A stretch of 34,966 nt of DNA from Desulfobacterales bacterium (GCA_011049715.1 DRHF01000029.1:1-34966); one strand, 5' to 3'. Shown: positions 7,746 to 16,132, counted from the first letter of the stretch. The notes: generated by a model not told the origin, from the sequence alone. Made by a program: numbers and translations.

Positions 7746-9242
7746 TTAACCACTCTCTGCGGCCTTTGCCGCTTCTTCTTTCTCCAAAGCCTCCTGTTCT
7801 TCGATAATGGACCTTAGTTTGGACAACACGTCCTGCGGAAGCGGTGCCGGTTTATGGTTTTCCAAAATGTGTCGGGCTTCTTCACCGGCTGCCTCAGCCA
7901 GATCCTTGCCGCCACGTTTGTTCCATGCGCCCCGCATCCTCCGGTCGATCAGCTTTACTTTGGACTGTTCCGATGCCATAAATTGCCTCGTATGTTTCTG
8001 AGACAAAAAGTCCTTTCCGGCACCGACCTTTTTGATGGTTTCAACCGCCAAAAGATCATCGTTAATTCTCACGCCTTGAACCACCCTTTTTACCATAGCC
8101 GCAATTTCATTATCAATGACGAGCTGGGTCCAGCTGAAAGTCACACCTAACTCCAGCATGCCCATCCCGTATATCAAGTTTGCACCTGCCAAAGCAGGGA
8201 GCAGGGAGGTCATGGTTTTCTCATGTCCGGCCTGAGCATCGGACAGTTTGCTGTCAGCCTAGCTACCCGCTACATAGCTCGGTAGCATGTATTTGCGGGC
8301 CAATGCAACCACCCCGGCACTGATCATCCCCAGTTCCGGAGCCCCCACAGGCGCAGTCGCATAGGTCAGATCAAATGTCGTGGTGGAACTGCCGTAAATC
8401 ACAGGGGCTCCTTTTACCGTTAGCTGATTCAGGACAATACCTGCCAAAACCTCGGCATTGTGAGTGACCAGCGTACCAGCGATCGACACAGGAGCAGAAG
8501 CACCTGACATGGCCATGGACAATACATTTACAGGAATGCCGGCCTTGGCGCATTCAATGATTATTTCAGCTGTATGCGTGTGCAATTCCAGGGGGCTGGT
8601 TGGACAGACGAGAGCAGAAACCAAGGGTCGCTCCCTCAGTTTGTCCATGCCGCCAACAATGGCTGCAGCCATTTCAAAGAATTTTTTTGCGCCTGCGCCA
8701 CCGGTCAGATCGATATGATGGCAGTGCTTTGAAGTGTTGGTCAAAAAAGCCTCAGCCTCGTTTAGATCGGTCGCATACTCTACATCCCTGGCCACAACTG
8801 CACTCGAATAAATATCTACGTTTACCAAAGCATCACAGGCCAGAGCGGTGGCAGCAACATCCTTTTTGTTTGATTCACGATATTCTCCGGTAAAAGGGTC
8901 TATAACCATTACGCCGGCGCCAAACGAAGTAAAACCGACCCTGCCACCCTGAAGAGTTACATCATATTCAGGGGTTCGACCGGCCAACAAGATGGTACTG
9001 GGCGCCGAACGAATGGCATCCTCCACCAGGTGAGGGGCTATCTTAACGTGATTCCTCTCTCGATCCACAGAGGCGCCACCGTTTTCAAAAATATCCAGGG
9101 CCTCATCACAGTGCACACCCACGCCGTAGTTTTGAAGTACATCCAGTGTCGCCAGATGAATTTCACAAAGCTCGTCGTCCGTGAACATGTTCAAGCCCCA
9201 ACCTTCAAAGGTACTTATCCCAGGTTGAAGTCCTCGGTACAT
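7746..9242 (-). CDS. mttB: trimethylamine methyltransferase MttB with in-frame amber (pyrrolysine) codon 328
   Basis: Transfers a methyl group from trimethylamine to the cobalt of MttC, giving dimethylamine. The frame opens at the ATG at 9242 (perfect AAAGGAGGTGAT ribosome site), runs 327 codons to a TAG at 8259-8261, then continues in the same frame to TAA at 7746-7748. The joined product has 498 residues, essentially the size of methanogen MttB (about 495 residues, pyrrolysine near position 334). The residues before the amber (LPSYVAGS) and after it (ADSKLSDAQAGHEKT) fit the MttB active-site loop. Pyrrolysine-lacking relatives such as glycine betaine methyltransferase MtgB have a sense codon there. 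The N-terminal (beta/alpha) barrel pattern is intact, with no frameshift or other stop. The gene directly follows mttC (22-base gap). Confidence 0.95.
8259..8261 (-). other. in-frame TAG read as pyrrolysine in mttB
   Basis: The sense-strand codon is TAG, between AGC (Ser) and GCT (Ala). A small inverted repeat starts three bases after it: GACAG-CAAA-CTGTC (plus-strand 8242-8255). An alternative 6-bp stem pairs plus-strand 8224-8229 with 8240-8245. A downstream stem-loop resembles the PYLIS elements proposed for archaeal mtmB, but bacteria can decode TAG as pyrrolysine without one, so the stem may be incidental. Decoding needs tRNA-Pyl(CUA) and PylS, which are not in the window. Confidence 0.9.
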
Positions 9243-9263
9243 AAAATCACCTCCTTTACAATA

Positions 9264-9908
9264 TCATTTAAGTAGTTCTTTGGCCTTTAAAACCGTCTCA
9301 TTCACGTCCTCGGCATAACAGTCCGCACCGATTTTATTTGCCCATTCCTGCGTGCAGGCTGCGCCGCCGATCATGGTTTTAATTTTGTCCTTGAGGCCTT
9401 CCTTGCTGAGTTTTTCCTCAAGAATTTTTTGCCCACCCATTGTAGTGGTCATTAACGAAGATGAACCCACAATATCCGCATTGGTTTCCTTTGCTTTTTC
9501 AACAAAATCATTGATCGGTACATCCCTGCCCAGGTCATGTACTTCAAAGCCATAGACCCTGAGCATGGTTGCCACAATGCGTTTGCCGATATCATGAATG
9601 TCTCCCTCAACGGTTCCGATGACGATAGTGCCAAGCTTTTTCGCCATATCTTCCTTTGGAATGTGGGGTTCCATGATTTCTATGGCCTTGGTCATTGCTT
9701 CCGCAGCCACCAGAACCCCGGGCAGGGGAATCTCTTCGTTGGCAAAGCCGTCGCCTACCTGAGTCATTGCGGGCGTCAAAGCCTCATTAATGATTTCAAC
9801 AGGGTTGATACCCTCTTTAATGACCTGGTTCGCAACTTCCATGGCAGCTTCCTCATCACCATCGAGCACTGCCTGCATCCCCTGTTTTACCAGTTCTTCT
9901 TTACTCAT
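9264..9908 (-). CDS. mttC: trimethylamine corrinoid protein MttC
   Basis: A 214-residue cobalamin-binding methyl carrier. Residues 1-85 form the helical Met-synthase-type cap domain. The B12-binding domain follows with the base-off/His-on motif DIHDIG (residues 103-108), His105 being the lower cobalt ligand, plus the SSLMTTT and GGAA segments that hold the nucleotide loop. It sits directly upstream of mttB, its expected methyl donor partner, and downstream of ramA. A perfect anti-SD match (AAAGGAGGTGA) precedes the ATG. It accepts methyl from trimethylamine via MttB and passes it to an MtbA-type enzyme. The assignment to MttC rather than MtbC rests on adjacency to mttB. Confidence 0.9.
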   Translation of the reverse strand: MSKEELVKQGMQAVLDGDEEAAMEVANQVIKEGINPVEIINEALTPAMTQVGDGFANEEIPLPGVLVAAEAMTKAIEIMEPHIPKEDMAKKLGTIVIGTVEGDIHDIGKRIVATMLRVYGFEVHDLGRDVPINDFVEKAKETNADIVGSSSLMTTTMGGQKILEEKLSKEGLKDKIKTMIGGAACTQEWANKIGADCYAEDVNETVLKAKELLK

Positions 9909-10054
9909 TCAATCACCTCCTTTCCTATAATTTGGTTCTTTAGTTTTTGACAGCTTGTGTCTGCTTTTCCCACGCATAGCTATGACCAACAAATAGCAGA
10001 TAGACCCCGCTTTTTCAGTAATAATGCCGCCGGATACATAACACAAGGTAAAAC

Positions 10055-10657
10055 TCATCCCTTTTTCGTTTCCAATTCAACACCGACAATGACCGTACCC
10101 AGTCCTTTTTCATCCAGACCCTTGAAGTAATGTGTTTTCAGGTAGGTGTCAGAGGGAGTCGACGGATTGGCATAGATAATGGAATGGCACTTAAATTTTT
10201 TATCCTCTATGACGCACCAGGCCGCAGGGAGTGCCGGAATATCAAAGTGACAAATTTGTTTCATGATATCCTGGGGAAAAGAGATTTTATCCTTATAAAC
10301 AACAAAATTTTGATGCATAAACCAGACATTTTTCTGATTGGAAAGATCGGCAATGACTTTCTTGTCCCGCACTTCCTTCCCCACGATTTCATGCCCCTTT
10401 TTCAGGACCAGGGAGGAATCGCAACCCCAGTCAAAATCCATGTCTGTAAGGGCAATATAAATCAAGTCACATTGCAGTACCTCTTTCACACCCGAGTTGA
10501 CCACCTTGCCCAACCCCATAAGACCCTTTTCTTCCGCGTCCTTTTCAATCTCCAGAATGTTCCGGCGATCTCGGTCTGAAAAGGGGTGTGCTTTTACGAT
10601 TCCGGTTACCCTGTTCAAGGCCGAAATCATTACATCATCTGCTAGGTTTGTATCCAT
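10055..10657 (-). CDS. uncharacterised protein between ramA and mttC
   Basis: A 200-residue soluble protein I do not recognise. It starts seven bases after the ramA stop and precedes mttC, so it is embedded in the trimethylamine operon. No signal peptide or membrane helix is visible. There are cysteines at DFDWGCDSS, QICHF, PAAWCV and KFKCHS, but no regular Fe-S or zinc spacing. The N-terminal third is helical (RDRRNILEIEKDAEEKG) and the rest appears to be strands. Its placement suggests a job in corrinoid activation, trimethylamine sensing or methyltransferase assembly, but the sequence does not prove any of these. It ends in TGA, which overlaps a possible 49-codon ORF filling the space before mttC. 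Confidence 0.75.
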   Translation of the reverse strand: MDTNLADDVMISALNRVTGIVKAHPFSDRDRRNILEIEKDAEEKGLMGLGKVVNSGVKEVLQCDLIYIALTDMDFDWGCDSSLVLKKGHEIVGKEVRDKKVIADLSNQKNVWFMHQNFVVYKDKISFPQDIMKQICHFDIPALPAAWCVIEDKKFKCHSIIYANPSTPSDTYLKTHYFKGLDEKGLGTVIVGVELETKKG

Positions 10658-10663
10658 ATCCGA

Positions 10664-12379
10664 TTAATCCTGGGTCAGGGGGCAATCGTCGGTTGGGGCA
10701 GTAATCAGTTTAATCAAATTAAAGACCTTTTCCGAACAAGCGCGTTCACACCTCATGCAGGCAAACCCGTCGCATAACGCCAGATTTAAGGTGATCTGAA
10801 AGTCTTCCCCTTCTTCTCTCAACGCAAGGGCATTTTCCGGGCAGTCATCGATACAGGCCCTGCAACCTGTGCAACCCGGAAAACCGATGGTCTTTCGTTG
10901 TCCGATATCCGAGATAATCCTAAGGCCCATGGTGCCAAGGTCCGGAATATCTTTTTCTACGGTTTTGATGACCTCCGGATCCACACCGACCTCCTTTAAG
11001 GGAGGAAGCCCGAATTTTTTTAAAAATGTACGATACTGATTCAACGACAACCCTTCGGTCCAATAGGACAACTCTAAAATATAAATTTTTTCAAAAACCT
11101 TTGATTCAGCAAACATGCAGTGGGTTTGTCTCAAATCATCAGCAATCTGTTTCATATGCCAGAGTTCATCCTCATCCTTAACCATATCCCTGGCCATTGC
11201 AAGAGATGTGTTTCCGACCTGAAAGATTTTTTTGACCCCGGAAGGAATCATACCGATCGCCTGCGCTTTTAAAGCATCCACGTAGGTGCCGGAGGCCCCT
11301 GACATATATGCTGTTTCGATGTCTTCCATACGAATGCCCGCTTCCTGGCAGAGGCTCATGTGGCCTGCTCTGACCGCACCGATGGCCTTGCCCGCCTCTG
11401 CAAAGTCTTTTTCAGTAAATTTGATCCTGTTGGGTAGATTAATTTTTCCGTCCGGCGTTTTAATTCGCGGAATGCGAATAAGTCCTGATTTTAACCCCTC
11501 GCTAAGCAAAGCGACGACCCCGGTTCCGGTGATACCCACCGCATCAATCTTGCCTCTAGTGATCAATTTTCCTGTAATCGGGTCGACGGTATCCCCGGGA
11601 AGCGGCTCCATATTGTTATCGAGGACAAAGGTTTCGAGCACGCCACGGAGCGGTTTGTCAATTTCAGTGGTTAATGTCAACTCTGAGTTTATGTGATTTT
11701 CTGATATGAACGCCACATCGGAAATAGCGCCGGGTAATGCTAAAAGTCCATCTTCGATCTGCTGCCCCTCAAGAGCAGGTCCTGCCGCCGTTGACCCGGT
11801 ATAGACCACGCCGTCGACTAAGAGTGCCATCTCGGCATTTGTTCCGTAGTCTGTGGTTATGGCAATCTCTTCTTTTTCGAGCATGCCGGACTGAATCATC
11901 ATCGCCAGGGCATCGGCGCCGATCTCATGACGAATCGCCGGCGGAATCAGGACGTCGGTCTCTTCAGGTAGATCGAGCCCGCGAATTTCCGGGGCCTTTA
12001 CGATTTGGGCATCTCTTTTTGGCGGAACCACCCCAAGCGCTTTCAGTTTACGCTTGCCTGCATAGGCCAGGTCTCTAAACTCAATCTCCTGGAAAAGGGA
12101 AAGCTGGATAGGATTGCCACAGACAGCGACGCGTACGACCTGATCTTTTTTGATCCACAGGTTGTCGATAACTCGATTGATTGCCTGAACCATTACTTCG
12201 TGGGCCCAATTAAGACCCACATCAACAGCAAAATGGAGATGGTCCATGACATTGGCGCCGGGGAGGGGATGGCGGGTTGTAACTGAGGTGGAGAGAATTA
12301 TCCCTTTATTATCCAAATCGATGGCCTGGCCACGAAATCCACTGGTGCCCAGGTCCAATGCAATACCCAGTTTCGGCAT
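10664..12379 (-). CDS. ramA: RamA-type ATP-dependent activator of methylamine corrinoid proteins
   Basis: Reductively reactivates corrinoid proteins whose Co(I) has oxidised to Co(II), using ATP and low-potential electrons. The 571-residue product begins with the ASKHA phosphate loop ALDLGTSGFRG and has a second nucleotide motif TTDYGTNAEMAL and the DUF4445-like core. It ends with two [4Fe-4S] motifs: Cys503/506/509/513 and Cys536/541/544/548. This order (activator core, then C-terminal dicluster ferredoxin) is that of Methanosarcina RamA and unlike bacterial RACo, which has an N-terminal [2Fe-2S] domain. It lies 23 bases after mtbA and seven bases before the unknown 200-aa gene. The start is the ATG at 12379; its ribosome site is weak, so translation may be coupled to mtbA. 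Confidence 0.92.
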   Translation of the reverse strand: MPKLGIALDLGTSGFRGQAIDLDNKGIILSTSVTTRHPLPGANVMDHLHFAVDVGLNWAHEVMVQAINRVIDNLWIKKDQVVRVAVCGNPIQLSLFQEIEFRDLAYAGKRKLKALGVVPPKRDAQIVKAPEIRGLDLPEETDVLIPPAIRHEIGADALAMMIQSGMLEKEEIAITTDYGTNAEMALLVDGVVYTGSTAAGPALEGQQIEDGLLALPGAISDVAFISENHINSELTLTTEIDKPLRGVLETFVLDNNMEPLPGDTVDPITGKLITRGKIDAVGITGTGVVALLSEGLKSGLIRIPRIKTPDGKINLPNRIKFTEKDFAEAGKAIGAVRAGHMSLCQEAGIRMEDIETAYMSGASGTYVDALKAQAIGMIPSGVKKIFQVGNTSLAMARDMVKDEDELWHMKQIADDLRQTHCMFAESKVFEKIYILELSYWTEGLSLNQYRTFLKKFGLPPLKEVGVDPEVIKTVEKDIPDLGTMGLRIISDIGQRKTIGFPGCTGCRACIDDCPENALALREEGEDFQITLNLALCDGFACMRCERACSEKVFNLIKLITAPTDDCPLTQD

Positions 12380-12402
12380 TTGAATATTAAATCCGTGCTT
12401 AG

Positions 12403-13416
12403 CTAGTGGGCTTTGGCCACTTCAACCATGGCCAAAAGATTCTCGGTAGATGTACCCGGTGCCACCGCACATCCGGGGGCCAGAATCTGGATCCCGTCGG
12501 CAATGGACTTCTCACATGCCCGTTTGACCGTTTCAGCATCCTTCAAAAAGAGCGTTTGAGCCGTATCCGCACCACCCAGCATAATGGTATCCGGTCCACA
12601 TTTTTCCCGAGCTAGCCCGGCGTCGGCTTTCGGTTCCAGGCTTAAAATATCAGCTCCGGTCTGCCCCATCCATTCCACAATCCGGTCCACCTTGCCACAG
12701 ATGTGCAGAATTTTAGGGACAGAAATCGCATCGAACTGTTTCTTTTGATATTTCAATTCAACATCCCCGTAAGTTTTAGGAGCTATCAGTTCAGGCGAAG
12801 CGGTCATATCTTCACAGGAAATAATGTCAGCACCGGCCTCAATGAGCGCATTGGCAAGCGCGGTCCCTGCTTGTTCAGCGACATCCAGGAAGGGGGGAAT
12901 TTTTTCCGGTGTTTTAAAGGTTGCCTTAAGAAGAGGAACCGTATCTATGAGCGACCCGGCTATGGTAAAAGGCCCGATAATTCCGCCGATGATCGCCACC
13001 TCATCCCCGAGCTCCCCTTTCAGAATGCGAACCGCTTTAAGCAATTCCGGTATTTTACCCCGGGAAAGAAAGTCATCTGGAAACACAGGCACATCATCCA
13101 GGGTGTAAGGCGGTGGATGTTCAATTCCTGGAATTCCTTCATTCCCATCTACACCGCGCCCGGGTTTTACCTTACAGCCGAACGCCTCTGCCTCAAAGGT
13201 CTGGGAAAAGGGGACCCTAACAGCGTCAAAGCCAAGGACGGTGTAGGCAGCCATGGCCTGCTTGGCCATGGTCTCAGCATTTTCATGGCCTTCGGGCCAG
13301 AAAGCCTGCACTTTTTCCATTTGTTCGTAAGTTACGGTGGAATTGGCCCCTAAGCAGGGCATTCGATCCGGTTTTTGATGATTGATCACAGCCATCACCC
13401 GTTCTTTGGCATTCAT
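12403..13416 (-). CDS. mtbA: MtbA/MtaA-like methylcorrinoid methyltransferase (UroD family)
   Basis: A 337-residue uroporphyrinogen-decarboxylase-fold enzyme. It carries the zinc-thiol activating set HxC...C at His238, Cys240 (HICGK) and Cys316 (APGCAVAPG), as in MtbA and MtaA, which demethylate methylcorrinoid proteins onto coenzyme M in methanogens. A bacterium of this type is not expected to make CoM, so the acceptor may be tetrahydrofolate or another thiol; that is an inference. The gene is followed by ramA after 23 bases and ends in TAG; reading through would add about 34 codons overlapping ramA. A consensus AAAGGAGG ribosome site lies before the ATG at 13416. A true MtbA role is likely but the acceptor is unproven. 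Confidence 0.8.
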   Translation of the reverse strand: MNAKERVMAVINHQKPDRMPCLGANSTVTYEQMEKVQAFWPEGHENAETMAKQAMAAYTVLGFDAVRVPFSQTFEAEAFGCKVKPGRGVDGNEGIPGIEHPPPYTLDDVPVFPDDFLSRGKIPELLKAVRILKGELGDEVAIIGGIIGPFTIAGSLIDTVPLLKATFKTPEKIPPFLDVAEQAGTALANALIEAGADIISCEDMTASPELIAPKTYGDVELKYQKKQFDAISVPKILHICGKVDRIVEWMGQTGADILSLEPKADAGLAREKCGPDTIMLGGADTAQTLFLKDAETVKRACEKSIADGIQILAPGCAVAPGTSTENLLAMVEVAKAH

Positions 13417-13507
13417 TTAACTATCCTCCTTTGAAATGTATTGGCGCTTTCCATATGATGCCACAAGTGAACCCAATTAAATCTTACCGGTTGTTTCCCG
13501 GTTTGAT

Positions 13508-14338
13508 CTAGTTTAAGCATCTCAGAATAGCCCCGGCTATCTCGCTCTCATCCTCAATAAAGGAAAAATTGCCTTTGCCTCTCAGGGACAAACTCCGGAT
13601 TTTCTCTTCCTTGGCCGGTGGAAAACCGATAACATTGAGTTTGTCGAACCGGACTGCCGCTTCTAAGGGATCTCCCCCCCGGTTCCAGGCGCCGTCCGTC
13701 AGTATCAATCCTATTTTCCGCTCAAACTTATCGACATGTTTCAATCCCACTTCTAAAACCGAACGGATATCGGTATCCCCGCAAAGTTCTAAAGCAAACA
13801 GTCTTTCTAAAACCTCTTCAGGGCCTGTCTTTTCATCTATTGCCTTTAAAACAGAAACCCTGTTGCAGAACGCCAGCACCGCATAATCCCTTTTGAAATG
13901 TTGTGCAATGGAAGCGGCGGTGATGGCGGCCAGAATAATTTTCAAGCCTTTCATGGAATAACTATGGTCGAACATCATGACAAAGGCTTTTTTTTCCCTC
14001 TGCCTCTTATACGACACAAGATTTTCCAGTATCCCCCGTTCAGGCGCCTCGGTGTACTTTTCCAAGCTCTGGTCCAGTTCAATTTCGGCGCCGTCTGTAA
14101 AGCCCTGGACCAACTTGAGTTCGCCGGAACGGTATCCGGTATCGGCAATTTGTCTGGCTATTTTAATGATTAGCCGGCAGGCTATTTTTACGGCGAGCGC
14201 CCGCACATCACGTTTCAGCATCCCGAAAATATTAGCAAAAACCTCAAGCGAATCTTGTTTTTCAAAAAAAAGAGGGAGCTTTTCCGGGTGAGCGTTAAGA
14301 AAGGTAGCTATGCGATAAAAATAGGAACAGTGGGCCAT
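13508..14338 (-). CDS. von Willebrand factor A domain protein, partner of the MoxR ATPase
   Basis: A 276-residue soluble protein whose C-terminal half is a VWA domain with a complete metal-ion-dependent adhesion site: DHSYS (residues 124-128), Thr189 within GDTD, and Asp215 in LTDGAWN. The N-terminal 110 residues are helical and carry no known domain. Genes of this type pair with MoxR-like AAA+ ATPases, and the pairs act as chaperones or metal-cofactor inserters (CbbQ/CbbO, NorQ/NorD, magnesium chelatase I/D). The MoxR gene is immediately upstream with a 23-base gap. The role in a methylamine cluster is not established; maturation or activation of corrinoid or Fe-S methyltransferase complexes is a reasonable guess. 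The gene ends in TAG, with TAA seven codons later. Confidence 0.85.
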   Translation of the reverse strand: MAHCSYFYRIATFLNAHPEKLPLFFEKQDSLEVFANIFGMLKRDVRALAVKIACRLIIKIARQIADTGYRSGELKLVQGFTDGAEIELDQSLEKYTEAPERGILENLVSYKRQREKKAFVMMFDHSYSMKGLKIILAAITAASIAQHFKRDYAVLAFCNRVSVLKAIDEKTGPEEVLERLFALELCGDTDIRSVLEVGLKHVDKFERKIGLILTDGAWNRGGDPLEAAVRFDKLNVIGFPPAKEEKIRSLSLRGKGNFSFIEDESEIAGAILRCLN

Positions 14339-14361
14339 TTCATCGCTCAGAAACTGATCCC

Positions 14362-15354
14362 CTACGTAACGATTTTTTTTTTTACCCGTTGTTCCTCTTC
14401 TGATTCTTTTTCTTGAACCCCGTTGTCTAATGACGATTTTGCAGTCGCGTTTTTTTGAGGACGCAGCAGATCAGGGTATTGATTTCGAAGGCCGGCATAG
14501 ACTTCCTCGATGATTTCATCGGCGGTTTTGGACGCCATTTCATTGAGCCAAACTTTATTGGAAATCGCCATAAAAGCCGTTGTCAAAAAATGGCTGTCAG
14601 GTTGATCGTCCAGTTTCTGCATGCCGACAAATAGGTCAACCACGTCAATGGCGCCCCTGATCGAAGCGCCCAATTTGATATCGGGGTGTTCTCTTGTTTT
14701 TCGCACCATCTTGACCGACAGATCGACGATTTCAGACGAATCCATTCCGGTCCGAAGCCGGACAATCTCCCTCTCTTCGGCCTCGTTCTGATAATTCATT
14801 TTAATCAAGCAAATACGATCCATAAATGCCCTGCTGATCCTGACCGTGCCCACATCATCATACGGATTTTGAGCAGCTATCACGGTAAACGGAGATACGG
14901 CCTTAACGGTTCCATACCTGGGAATCGATATTTCTCTCTCTTCCATAGGGGATATCAGCACATTGGAAACATCTGCCGGCATCCGGTTGAATTCCTCGAT
15001 GTAAAAGATTCCACCCTCTTCCATTGCCCTTGTAAGAGGGCCTTTTTCAAAATACTCGGGTTTATAGCTATCCTCCATTACCTGGGACGGGTTGAAATGC
15101 CCAACCAGTTTGGCGGGTGTCAGATCGATGTTGCCTTCCACAAGATAAAAAGGGATCTCGGCTTCATGGGAAATTTTTCGCAGCAAAGTGGATTTGGATG
15201 TTCCGGGCGGTCCTTCCAAAAGGATGTGTTTTCCCGCATTCATTGCCGTTAATATGGATTTGATTTCGATTTCTCTGCCGACTACACCCCGGGCAACCTT
15301 AGCGTGTATTCGAAGCAGATCCATTTTTTTCTGTGATGTTAATGTCAATTTCAA
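14362..15354 (-). CDS. MoxR family AAA+ ATPase
   Basis: A 330-residue AAA+ ATPase with Walker A GPPGTSKS (residues 48-55), a Walker B-like IFYIEE sequence, sensor 1 in AAQNPYDDVG, and an arginine-finger region RISRAFMDR. The Walker B acidic pair is EE rather than DE. The C-terminal 40 residues are charged and low-complexity. MoxR proteins remodel client complexes together with VWA partners; the adjacent VWA gene fits that. The start is probably the TTG at 15354 (AAAGGAAG just upstream); an ATG at 15321 is an alternative. The stop is TAG, followed four codons later by TGA. The gene lies between DUF2284 and the VWA gene, in the middle of the methyltransferase island. Confidence 0.88.
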   Translation of the reverse strand: MKLTLTSQKKMDLLRIHAKVARGVVGREIEIKSILTAMNAGKHILLEGPPGTSKSTLLRKISHEAEIPFYLVEGNIDLTPAKLVGHFNPSQVMEDSYKPEYFEKGPLTRAMEEGGIFYIEEFNRMPADVSNVLISPMEEREISIPRYGTVKAVSPFTVIAAQNPYDDVGTVRISRAFMDRICLIKMNYQNEAEEREIVRLRTGMDSSEIVDLSVKMVRKTREHPDIKLGASIRGAIDVVDLFVGMQKLDDQPDSHFLTTAFMAISNKVWLNEMASKTADEIIEEVYAGLRNQYPDLLRPQKNATAKSSLDNGVQEKESEEEQRVKKKIVT

Positions 15355-15414
15355 ATGCTTCCTTTCCTGCTCAATTGAAGTGAGCTTGATTCCAAGTGTT
15401 GTATCCGGCCTGGC

Positions 15415-15996
15415 TCAGACCAGTACCAACCCGATAAAGCTGACCTGTTTTTTCGGAGGCCATTCCACCATTGCGCCTGCTTCCCTGGCCAGTTCAGTTA
15501 TGTCGATACCAAACCCCTCCGGACTGGGACGGGCTTTGAATGGATGGTGACACCGCTTCCCCGGTGGGGTGCATTCTTTGCACAATTTACAACCGCCTAC
15601 GCACAGGCCTATGGCCAAATAGTAGCCATGTTCAAAGGCGGTTCGTTCCAGATCTGATACAATTTGTGATAGCTTTAATTCAGCACTAAAGTCGTTCCGA
15701 TATATATCGATATCTTTGATTTTTTCTCTTAAAATCACCAAAAAAGCCTTGGTATAGCTTTTTAGGGCTTCACTGAATTCTGTAACACTCGGGATATTCG
15801 GTGGGCAAACCTTACAAACATCGTAGTATTCACACAAAGGGATCTGACATTTTAAGCGAACACTCTGTGCCGGTTTTATTTTTTTGACGTCAAAGGGGTG
15901 GACGTCAACCCCCCGTTGTTGGGCCAGGGCTTTAAAGGAATCCTCTAAAGCGATGTGTTTATCGGTGTTAACCTTATTCAATACCTTGACGGACAT
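15415..15996 (-). CDS. DUF2284 predicted metal-binding protein
   Basis: A 193-residue cysteine-rich protein with the DUF2284 hallmark: KCQIPLCEYYDVCKVCPPN near residues 49-67, and CVGGCKLCKEC (about 131-141) followed by CHHPFKARPSPEGFGID. The cysteine blocks suggest Fe-S clusters or zinc. Family members are frequent in anaerobes and methanogens beside corrinoid methyltransferases, but no activity has been assigned that I can name. It lies downstream of mtbB and upstream of moxR on the same strand, 182 bases after the mtbB stop. It could be an electron carrier for corrinoid reactivation; this is inference only. Confidence 0.85.
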   Translation of the reverse strand: MSVKVLNKVNTDKHIALEDSFKALAQQRGVDVHPFDVKKIKPAQSVRLKCQIPLCEYYDVCKVCPPNIPSVTEFSEALKSYTKAFLVILREKIKDIDIYRNDFSAELKLSQIVSDLERTAFEHGYYLAIGLCVGGCKLCKECTPPGKRCHHPFKARPSPEGFGIDITELAREAGAMVEWPPKKQVSFIGLVLV

Positions 15997-16132
15997 CGGT
16001 TCTCGTTTTAAGAAAAAGGTGCGTTTTCAAGGACCGCAGAATGATGAAAAAAATTTTCGCTCCAAGCCGGATGCGATGCTCCGGTGGATTGGGACTTCGA
16101 AACTTAAGTTATTATTTTTATGTTGAAACAGA

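Noticed and set aside
7746-8213. Separate 155-aa gene downstream of mttB
   Set aside because: It is in frame with the mttB 5' part across a single TAG and completes the MttB family length; the ATG used is internal.
9909-10054. Promoter just upstream of mttC (TATAGG-like -10)
   Set aside because: The -35 is poor and the predicted start would fall within the ribosome site; the operon reads through from ramA.
12703-13353. 216-aa plus-strand ORF over mtbA
   Set aside because: It is antisense to a well-supported UroD-family gene and shows no domain pattern.
14338-14364. Amber readthrough fusing MoxR to the VWA protein
   Set aside because: The two genes are in different frames and a TGA follows the moxR TAG four codons later.
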